5,339 nt of DNA, from positions 1-5,339 of the forward strand of contig JANXXG010000283.1 in assembly GCA_025350745.1 (NCBI GenBank). Direction: 5' to 3'. The notes under the pieces are model-generated. The model was not told the DNA's origin. It saw nothing but the letters and a program-made list of their open reading frames with translations, and made no database searches. The translations under genes and the position numbers were made by a program. This stretch comes from Chloroflexota bacterium (GTDB lineage Bacteria; Chloroflexota; Limnocylindria; P2-11E). Positions 1 to 5,339 of the stretch are shown piece after piece. Every line of letters begins with the position of its first letter. The stretch's first letter is position 1.

Positions 1-312
1 GGCGACGGTCCGAGCATCGTCGAGGTGAAGTGCTATCGCTACCAGCCGCACAGCTCCGACGATGACGACTCCAGATACCGGTCCAAGGACCTCCTGAAGG
101 AGTGGCAGGCCAAGGACCCGGTCGACAAGGGCCGCGCGTACCTGCTTTCCGTCGGTGTCGCAGTGGCCGACCTCGACACCATGCGCGCCGAGATCGCAGC
201 CCAGATCGAGCGCTCGATCGACGAGGCGGAAGCGGCTCCGGATCCCCGGGCCGAGGACCTCCTCCTCCATGTGTATGCCGCAGGAGGGATCCCCGGCGGC
301 ACCCGCGCCTAG
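1..312 (+). CDS. 2-oxoacid dehydrogenase E1 component, alpha subunit (C-terminal fragment)
   Basis: This is the C-terminal end of a thiamine-diphosphate-dependent E1 alpha subunit, which decarboxylates a 2-oxoacid (pyruvate or a branched-chain 2-oxoacid) and passes the acyl group to the lipoyl domain of E2 in the cytoplasm. The frame is open from base 1, so the gene starts outside the window; the in-frame GTG at 25 is an internal valine. Visible family marks are GPSIVEVKCYRYQPHSSDDD followed by SRYRS, matching the conserved E1 alpha loop (an arginine/histidine segment, then H-S-x-x-DD and YR), then W-x-x-KDPVDKG and a C-terminal acidic helix ending DLLLHVYAAG. From memory, the pattern and its spacing to the C-terminus resemble branched-chain 2-oxoacid dehydrogenase E1 alpha closely, but pyruvate or acetoin types cannot be excluded. 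No E1 beta or E2 gene follows; a lipoprotein gene starts inside its last codons. Family is secure, substrate is not. Confidence 0.87.
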   Translation, partial: GDGPSIVEVKCYRYQPHSSDDDDSRYRSKDLLKEWQAKDPVDKGRAYLLSVGVAVADLDTMRAEIAAQIERSIDEAEAAPDPRAEDLLLHVYAAGGIPGGTRA

Positions 313-1423
313 ACCCGTCGCCATTCGCGCATCGCTCCCCCTCTTGGTGGGCCTGGCCCTCCTTGTTGCGGCGTGCACGCCGGGCGCACCCGTGACGGTC
401 GATCCGAGCCCGCTCCCGACACACGAGGCCGGGACCATCGCGGTCACGGCGCTCCTCGACCTGTCGGGCAGCCGCGCACCCAAGGGCGAGGCCCAGCGGA
501 ACGCGATGCAACAGTGGGCCGATGCGCAGCGGACGACCCCACGGCTCAAGCTGCGCGTCGTCGACGTCGCGGGGAGCGACGCGAAGGTGCTGCTGGAGCT
601 GAAGCACCTGTCGGAGGCCGGCGATGCCGACGCCGTGGTGATCGGCGTACCCGCGGTCCTCGATGAAGCGCTGTCACGGGCCGTCGGGCTCCTCGCGCGT
701 CCGGTGCTCTTCACGCTGCCGGTCGCCGATCCGGTCACGGTCGGTTTGAGCGGGCGCTGGATGTTCGGGCTCGCGCCATCGCCCGACGCGCTCGCTCGGG
801 TCACGGTCGATTCCCTTCCATCCCGCGCGACGCCGGCGATCGTGGTCACCAGCGGCACGCTCGTCGCCGGTCGAGAGGAGCTTGCGATCACCTCCGTGTT
901 CCGGGCGCAGGAGCGGCCGATGCCGTTCGTGATGAGCGCGGCGCCGGAACAGCGAGACCTCTTCGGGCAGCGGTTCCGGCCGTTCGCGCGCGCCGGCTCG
1001 GTCGTGTTCTTCACCGGCGCGGCCTCGGACTACCTATCGCCGGTCCGCCTCATCCCAACCGACCCGACGAGCGGCCCGAGCGTGTTCCTGTCGTATCTGA
1101 CGGACGCGAATGATGCGAGCCGTCTCGGCGATGTGTCGCCCGCCGCCCGCTGGCCGGCCCTCCGCCGTGCGATCGGCGCGGCGGTCGGCATGCACGGGGC
1201 GACCGCGACCGACGCGCTCGCTCTCCTCGCCTCGGCCGGAGACGGGACCGGCGACGCCGAGCGCACACGGGTGAAGATCGAGGGCGGTACATTCGCCGGT
1301 ATCGCGACCAGCTACAGCTTCACTCCGTCCCGACATTCCGGTGTGGACCTCGGCGAGATCACCCTCGTCGCCTGGGAGAGCGGGCGCATCGTTGCGGCCC
1401 GGCCGATCGGCGCGACCCGATGA
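269..1423 (+). CDS. Substrate-binding lipoprotein, type I periplasmic-binding fold (Leu/Ile/Val receptor-like)
   Basis: Probable membrane-anchored solute receptor of a branched-chain amino acid type ABC importer. A short basic N-region (RPVAIR) leads into a hydrophobic stretch and a lipobox LVAAC, with the lipidated Cys encoded at 374-376 (residue 36 from this start). The mature part shows lobe I features: TALLDLSGS (cf. PLSG), GEAQRNAMQQWADA, VVDVAGSDAKVLLEL and AVVIGVPAV. Lobe II starts near TPAIVVTSG, and the end, GTFAGIATSYSFTPSRHSG, matches the usual F-x-G-x-x-G-x-x-x-F...HSG tail of the family. About 384 aa, a normal length. The frame is open back to at least 155, but ATG 269 or ATG 275 gives a sensible signal peptide; a weak GAGG lies at 253-256. 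Either start overlaps the E1 gene by about 40 nt. No permease or ATPase gene is visible, so transport is inferred and a sensory role is possible. Ligand unknown. Confidence 0.8.
   Translation: MCMPQEGSPAAPAPRPVAIRASLPLLVGLALLVAACTPGAPVTVDPSPLPTHEAGTIAVTALLDLSGSRAPKGEAQRNAMQQWADAQRTTPRLKLRVVDVAGSDAKVLLELKHLSEAGDADAVVIGVPAVLDEALSRAVGLLARPVLFTLPVADPVTVGLSGRWMFGLAPSPDALARVTVDSLPSRATPAIVVTSGTLVAGREELAITSVFRAQERPMPFVMSAAPEQRDLFGQRFRPFARAGSVVFFTGAASDYLSPVRLIPTDPTSGPSVFLSYLTDANDASRLGDVSPAARWPALRRAIGAAVGMHGATATDALALLASAGDGTGDAERTRVKIEGGTFAGIATSYSFTPSRHSGVDLGEITLVAWESGRIVAARPIGATR
1420..1423 (+). other. ATGA stop-start overlap between lipoprotein and synthase genes
   Basis: The ATG of the synthase gene and the TGA of the lipoprotein gene share bases in the tetranucleotide ATGA. 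No purine-rich ribosome-binding site is seen in the preceding bases, so translation of the synthase probably depends on ribosomes finishing the lipoprotein. This supports co-transcription of the two genes. Confidence 0.75.
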
Positions 1424-2634
1424 GCGATGCTGCCGACCTCATCTACGACTGGAACCGCGACGGTCGGGCCGCGCGCGCCGACTACCGGGCCGTCGAGCTC
1501 GACGACGAGACGCTCCGCGACGGGCTGCAGGGCCCCTCGGTCCGTAATCCGCCCCTCGCGGTCAAGATCCGGCTGCTGCACCTCATGGATGAGCTGGGGA
1601 TCGACAGCGCGGACATCGGCCTGCCCGGCGCGTCGCCGCAGGCCCGCGAGTCCATCGTGGCGCTGGCGAAAGAGACGAAGCATCTTCGGATCACGCCGAA
1701 CGTCGCCGTGCGGACCCATCCGGCGGACATCAACGGAGCGATCCAGGCAGCCGTCGAGTCCGGGGTCGCGATCGAGACCTGCGCGTTCATCGGATCGAGC
1801 CCGATCCGTCGCGTCGCGGAGAGCTGGTCGCTCGACGGGATGGTGAAGAACGTGGAGGAGTCCGTGACGCTCGCCGTCAAGAACGGCCTGCCGGTGATGT
1901 TCGTCACCGAAGACACGACCCGGGCGGACCCCGAGACGCTCATCACGCTGTACGAGGCGGCCATCGGCTGCGGCGCGAAGCGCATCTGCGCGTCAGACAC
2001 GGTCGGTCACGCGACCCCTGAGGGCGTGCGCAACCTGCTCACGTTCATCCGCACGGAAGTCATCCGCGGACGAGACGTGAAGCTCGACTACCACGGCCAC
2101 AACGACCGGGGGCTTGGCACGATCAACGCGCTGGCGGCCACGGCCATCGCGGACCGCGTGCACGGCGCCGCCCTGGGGATCGGCGAGCGGGTCGGCAACA
2201 CCTCGATGGACCAGCTGCTCGTCAACCTGCGGCTCTTTGGACTCATCGATCGCGACCTCGAGCCGCTGGTGGAGTACGCCGCGCTCGTCTCGGAGCATTG
2301 CGGCGTGCCGATCCCCGCGAACTATCCGGCGCTCGGCGCCGACGCCTTCCGCACCGGAACGGGTGTGCACGCATCGGCGGTCGTGAAGGCGCTTCGCACG
2401 GGCGACCGCGAGCTCGCGGATCTCGTGTACAGCGGCGTGCCGGCCTCCATCGTCGGACGCGAGCAGCAGATCGAGGTCGGTCCGATGAGCGGCGAGTCGA
2501 ACGTCGTGTTCTGGCTGGAGCACCGTGGCCTCGCGCCGACACGCGAGCGGGTGATGCGCATCATGACCAGCGCCAAGGCCTCGGATCGGCTGCTCAGCGA
2601 TGAGGAGCTGCACGCGCTCGCGCGCCTAGACTGA
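1420..2634 (+). CDS. 2-isopropylmalate/homocitrate synthase-like acyltransferase, short form
   Basis: A 404-aa DRE-TIM metallolyase-superfamily enzyme expected to condense acetyl-CoA (or another acyl-CoA) with a 2-oxoacid in the cytoplasm. Seen in order: ETLRDGLQ (R33, D34, the substrate/metal-binding pair), LGIDSADIGLPGASP, FIGSSPIRR, VTEDTTRADPE, the metal-binding HGHND (H225, H227), GIGERVGN (N260) and FRTGTGVH with the conserved His at H317. The family synthase signature GxGERxGN and the C-terminal subdomain I argue for a synthase rather than an HMG-CoA lyase, although RDGLQ itself is the lyase-like spelling (isopropylmalate synthases usually have RDGEQ or RDGNQ). The chain ends soon after subdomain II, so the roughly 130-residue LeuA regulatory (dimer) domain is missing; leucine-type feedback inhibition through it is therefore not expected. 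It is coupled to the lipoprotein gene and followed 4 nt later by an isomerase. Substrate could be 2-oxoisovalerate, 2-oxoglutarate, pyruvate or another 2-oxoacid. Confidence 0.85.
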   Translation: MSDAADLIYDWNRDGRAARADYRAVELDDETLRDGLQGPSVRNPPLAVKIRLLHLMDELGIDSADIGLPGASPQARESIVALAKETKHLRITPNVAVRTHPADINGAIQAAVESGVAIETCAFIGSSPIRRVAESWSLDGMVKNVEESVTLAVKNGLPVMFVTEDTTRADPETLITLYEAAIGCGAKRICASDTVGHATPEGVRNLLTFIRTEVIRGRDVKLDYHGHNDRGLGTINALAATAIADRVHGAALGIGERVGNTSMDQLLVNLRLFGLIDRDLEPLVEYAALVSEHCGVPIPANYPALGADAFRTGTGVHASAVVKALRTGDRELADLVYSGVPASIVGREQQIEVGPMSGESNVVFWLEHRGLAPTRERVMRIMTSAKASDRLLSDEELHALARLD

Positions 2635-2638
2635 CGCC

Positions 2639-4687
2639 GTGACCGACGTCCGGCACCGCATCGACGGCGCCAGGCTCCTTCCCGGCGTCGAGCATGAAGC
2701 GATCGCCCGTCGCGCACCTGCCGCGGAGAAGGCGCGTTCGACGGACGCGATCCGCGGCAGAGCCCTGATCTTCTGGGACCGCTCCGGTCGCCGTCCGGGC
2801 AAGAAGCTCGACGCCATCGACACCGACCAGATCACGCCGGCCAAGGATTGCGTGTCCGAGAGCCTCGAGACGCTCGACGAGCGCTGGAAAGCCGGGTCAT
2901 TCCGCTATCTGATGCCCGACTTCCGCGCGCGGGTCCACGCGGGCGAGACATTCGTCATCGCAGGCGACCGTTTCGCGATCGGGAGCTCGCGCGAAATGAG
3001 CCCCGCGGGTCTCAAGGCCGTCGCCGAGGAGGTCGGGCTCGAGATGGTCATCGTCTGCGGCAACAACATGGGTGACATCTTCCGCCGCAACGCCTTCAAC
3101 CTCGGGCTGCAGGTCGTGCAGTCGCCGGGCGCGGTCGACGACGCGAAGGACGGTGACGCGTTCAGCTTCGACCCGGCATCTCGCCGCCTCGCGAACGAGA
3201 CCCAGGGCAAAACGTACGACCCGCTCCCGCTCACGCCGAAAGAGGACGAGATCCGGCGCTCGGGCGGCATCTTCACGATCGGCCGGCGGGAGTTCGCGGA
3301 GTCGGTTCGGCGGCCACCGGAGCTCGCTTGGCCTGACGACGAGACCGCGCGGCAGATGACCACAACGGAGCGGATCGTTTGGGCGCACCGGGTGGACAAG
3401 GACGCAGAGGTCACGCCGGGCGCGACGCTCCGCGTCTACGCCGACCTGCTTCCGGCATCGGACGGCACCGCGCCGTTCTCGATCCACACCTTCAACCAGA
3501 TCACCGGCGGGGACACCATCTATCCCCGCCAGATCGCGGTCGCGAACGACCACTTCGTGTTCACCCGGAAGGAGGCCGACGACAAGCAGACCGCCATCGG
3601 GAAGGCCTTCGCCGGGAAATACGGCATCGAGCGGCCGTACTACGCGACCCCGGGTGACGGCATCTTCCACTTCTACTTCCCGGAGCAAGGGCTCGTCTAT
3701 CCCGGTCAGTTCGTCGCGGGCGCGGATTCGCACTCGCGCGCGTACGGCGCCTACGGCGCGGTCGGCATCGGCGTCGGCTCGACGACCCTTGGCTTCGGCT
3801 GGGCGACCGGCTATGTCTTCTGCACGCTGGCCAAGGCCCGCCGGGTCGTGTTCACCGGAAGGCTGCAGCCGTGGGTCAGCGGGAAGGACATCGTGCTGAA
3901 GCTCCTCGAGCGCTGGGGCACCGCCCAGTCGCAGGGGATGTCGGTGGAGTTCGTGGATGCCGAGCGGCAGCTGCCGATCGCGTATCGAAACACGATCGCG
4001 AACATGATGGCGGAGGGCGAAGCCCAGAACGGCATCTTCGCGGCCGACGAGCGGACCGCCGCCTGGTACACGGAGAAGGGCATCTCGCTGCCCTACCCGC
4101 TCGTGCAGCCGGGGCGCGATGCGCACTACGAGATCGATGAGATCCTCGACCTCTCGGACGTCGTGCCGATGATCGCGAAGCCGTACTCGCCCGGGAACGC
4201 ATTCCCGGCCGAAGCGGTCGCGACCGAGCACCTCACCTTCGACAAGGCGTACATCGGCTCATGCACGAATGGCAGCTACGACGATCTCCTCCAGGCCGCG
4301 CTCGTGATCCGGGACGCCCGCCTGTCCGGTCACACGAAGGCCGCGACCGACTTCGTGATCTTCCCCGGATCGGGCGCGGTGAAGGAGTCGATCGAGCGTG
4401 CCGAGCCGCGCCTTGCCGGCGAGTCGATCGGTGACGTGCTTCGCTCCGTCGGCGCCGAGATCCGGATGAGCTGGTGCGGCCCGTGCTTCGGTCAGGGCGA
4501 CGATGCGCTCGGGTCCGGTCAACGGGCGATCACCTCCTTTAACCGCAACTGGCAGAACCGCATGGGTGTGGGCGGGGAGGGCTACCTCGCGAGCCCGGCG
4601 GTCGTCGCATCGTCGGCGCTCCTTGGATACATGGCCCCACCGAGCAGCCTCGCCCTGAAGTGGGAGCCCGAGCGGCACGGGATCTAG
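2639..4687 (+). CDS. Fused swivel-first aconitase/3-isopropylmalate dehydratase family protein (LeuD-LeuC order)
   Basis: A 682-aa [4Fe-4S] hydro-lyase expected to interconvert a tertiary and a secondary hydroxy-acid by dehydration and rehydration. Residues about 38-222 are a LeuD-like swivel domain: IDTDQITPAKD (60-70), GSSRE (115-119, catalytic serine and arginine), IFRRNAFNLG (147-156) and a closing SGG (208-210). Residues about 240-670 are LeuC-like: MTTTERI, SDGTAPF (274-280), GIFHF (341-345), GADSHS (361-366), TIANM, then the cluster cysteines in GSCTNG (C542) and WCGPCFG (C613, C616), and NRNWQNRMG near the end. All three cluster ligands are present. Swivel-first order differs from AcnA; unlike AcnB there is no room for a HEAT-like N-terminal domain. 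The GTG start at 2639 has no clear ribosome-binding site and there is no later Met before the swivel domain; about 37 extra residues precede it. Substrate is unknown; pairing with the synthase upstream suggests its product. Confidence 0.88.
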   Translation: MTDVRHRIDGARLLPGVEHEAIARRAPAAEKARSTDAIRGRALIFWDRSGRRPGKKLDAIDTDQITPAKDCVSESLETLDERWKAGSFRYLMPDFRARVHAGETFVIAGDRFAIGSSREMSPAGLKAVAEEVGLEMVIVCGNNMGDIFRRNAFNLGLQVVQSPGAVDDAKDGDAFSFDPASRRLANETQGKTYDPLPLTPKEDEIRRSGGIFTIGRREFAESVRRPPELAWPDDETARQMTTTERIVWAHRVDKDAEVTPGATLRVYADLLPASDGTAPFSIHTFNQITGGDTIYPRQIAVANDHFVFTRKEADDKQTAIGKAFAGKYGIERPYYATPGDGIFHFYFPEQGLVYPGQFVAGADSHSRAYGAYGAVGIGVGSTTLGFGWATGYVFCTLAKARRVVFTGRLQPWVSGKDIVLKLLERWGTAQSQGMSVEFVDAERQLPIAYRNTIANMMAEGEAQNGIFAADERTAAWYTEKGISLPYPLVQPGRDAHYEIDEILDLSDVVPMIAKPYSPGNAFPAEAVATEHLTFDKAYIGSCTNGSYDDLLQAALVIRDARLSGHTKAATDFVIFPGSGAVKESIERAEPRLAGESIGDVLRSVGAEIRMSWCGPCFGQGDDALGSGQRAITSFNRNWQNRMGVGGEGYLASPAVVASSALLGYMAPPSSLALKWEPERHGI

Positions 4688-4697
4688 CCCGGTCGCC
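4688..4697. other. Convergent gene junction of 10 nt
   Basis: The stop codons of the isomerase gene (+ strand, TAG 4685-4687) and the oxidoreductase gene (- strand, TAG read from 4700-4698) face each other across 10 bases. I see no convincing GC hairpin with a T-run on either strand, so an intrinsic terminator cannot be called; transcription of the two units probably overlaps or ends inside the neighbouring gene. Confidence 0.6.
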
Positions 4698-5339
4698 CTA
4701 ACGGCCGCGCAGCTCCCTGACGACCGCCGCGAACGGCTCCAGCGCTTTCTCCGGCAGGCCGTAGTAGGTGATCCCGAGCCGCTCGCGACGCTCGAGAAGC
4801 TGCCGCTTCAGATCGGCGACCGACCCGTAGAGGAAGAACGGCGAATCCACGAGCTGCGCCGCCGTGCCCTTGAGCCGCGTCGCCAGGGCATCGAGCAGCG
4901 ACCGCGGCTCGTCGCTCACGCCGGCATCGATGATGAAGACGTTCAGCTCGACGTTCGCGAAGCGCTCGCCGAGGGCGGCGCGCAGCACGTCGAGCTTGCG
5001 CATCGTCGCGCCCGTGGTCAGATCGCTGAGGACCGGATGGCCGTCGGCATTGAACTGCGGATTGAGCGCGATGATGTCCGCATGCTCCGCGGCGAAGCGG
5101 AGGATCCGCGGGCCGCCACCTCCGATCATGAGCGGCGGCCGGCGCCGCTTCGGCTGGAGCCGCGCGCCATGGACGGTGTAGAACGCGCCGCTCGCGTCGA
5201 CGGCATCCTCCGCGAACAGCCGGTCCAGGAGGCGCACCGCCTCGATCATCCGGGACACCCGGACACCCGGCCGGTCATAGGCGATCCCCAGCATCTCGTA
5301 ATCGCGGACGTACCAGCCCGCCCCGAGCCCGAGCTCCAC
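4698..5339 (-). CDS. LLM-class flavin/F420-dependent oxidoreductase (C-terminal part)
   Basis: The C-terminal 213 residues of a luciferase-like monooxygenase-family TIM-barrel protein, a cytoplasmic enzyme using FMN or coenzyme F420 for hydride transfer. The reading frame runs off the right edge, and the GTG there is an internal codon: ELGLGAGW is the mid-barrel motif that normally sits some 90-100 residues into these proteins. Further marks are GVRVSRMIEAVRLLDRLF, the product-side loop RRPPLMIGGGGPRILRFAAE and ADIIALNPQF, followed by a variable helix region and a short C-terminal helix. The run of LGIAYDRPGVRV and the IGGGG loop recall the mycobacterial F420-dependent MSMEG_2516-like subgroup, from memory and unverified. 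It converges on the isomerase gene and so belongs to a different transcription unit; no functional tie to the + strand operon is shown. Substrate and cofactor cannot be read from the sequence. Confidence 0.85.
   Translation of the reverse strand: MELGLGAGWYVRDYEMLGIAYDRPGVRVSRMIEAVRLLDRLFAEDAVDASGAFYTVHGARLQPKRRRPPLMIGGGGPRILRFAAEHADIIALNPQFNADGHPVLSDLTTGATMRKLDVLRAALGERFANVELNVFIIDAGVSDEPRSLLDALATRLKGTAAQLVDSPFFLYGSVADLKRQLLERRERLGITYYGLPEKALEPFAAVVRELRGR

Noticed and set aside
155..268. Extended N-terminus of the lipoprotein from ATG 155
   Set aside because: The extra residues are an out-of-frame reading of the E1 alpha coding sequence, rich in S, R and P, and would bury the signal peptide about 70 residues into the chain.
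303..314. The string CGCGCCTAGAC occurs at the end of the E1 gene and again near 2622-2632
   Set aside because: Only two copies, each in coding sequence close to a gene end but in different frames; no extended similarity around them, so chance is the simplest explanation.
1482..2000. Open frames on the - strand opposite the synthase gene (also 1993-2613)
   Set aside because: Same cause: codon bias of the real + strand gene leaves few stops in the opposite frames, and the products show no family signature.
2897..4231. A long open frame on the - strand opposite the isomerase gene
   Set aside because: It is rich in R, A, D, V and E with no recognisable motifs and lies opposite a strongly conserved Fe-S enzyme; such antisense open frames are expected in GC-rich coding DNA.
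4680..4712. Possible terminator hairpin at the convergent junction
   Set aside because: The GC-rich bases give only short imperfect pairings and no T-run follows on either strand.

Overview
The window is GC-rich (by eye about two-thirds G+C, with strong G/C third-position bias) and almost entirely coding. The organism is a high-GC bacterium that probably uses flavin or F420 LLM-type oxidoreductases. Actinobacteria or Chloroflexota would fit, but nothing in the window fixes the taxon. Shine-Dalgarno motifs are weak or absent before most starts.

Layout on the + strand: (1) the C-terminal end of a thiamine-diphosphate 2-oxoacid dehydrogenase E1 alpha subunit, cut by the left edge (1-312). (2) A lipoprotein with a type I periplasmic-binding fold of the branched-chain amino acid receptor kind, whose start lies inside the E1 gene (about 269-1423). 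(3) A short 2-isopropylmalate/homocitrate synthase-like enzyme without the regulatory domain (1420-2634), overlapping the lipoprotein gene by ATGA. (4) A single-chain aconitase/isopropylmalate isomerase-type dehydratase with its swivel domain at the N-terminus, i.e. a LeuD-LeuC order (2639-4687), starting 4 nt after the synthase. On the - strand, converging with a 10-nt gap, is the C-terminal part of a luciferase-like flavin/F420 oxidoreductase cut by the right edge (4698-5339).

The + strand genes are packed like one operon. The central pair makes biochemical sense together: an acetyl-CoA:2-oxoacid condensing enzyme followed by a hydro-lyase that would isomerise the tertiary alcohol product. 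These are steps 1 and 2 of a 2-oxoacid chain-elongation route such as leucine, homocitrate or citramalate-type pathways. The third enzyme, a LeuB-like dehydrogenase, is not in the window. The E1 subunit upstream could consume a 2-oxoacid, and the lipoprotein could bind a related solute, but both links are inference from position. The synthase and the fused isomerase each differ from the textbook LeuA/LeuCD motifs, so the real substrate is open. This is the most interesting point in the window. There is no RNA gene, CRISPR array, mobile element or intergenic stretch over 300 bases.
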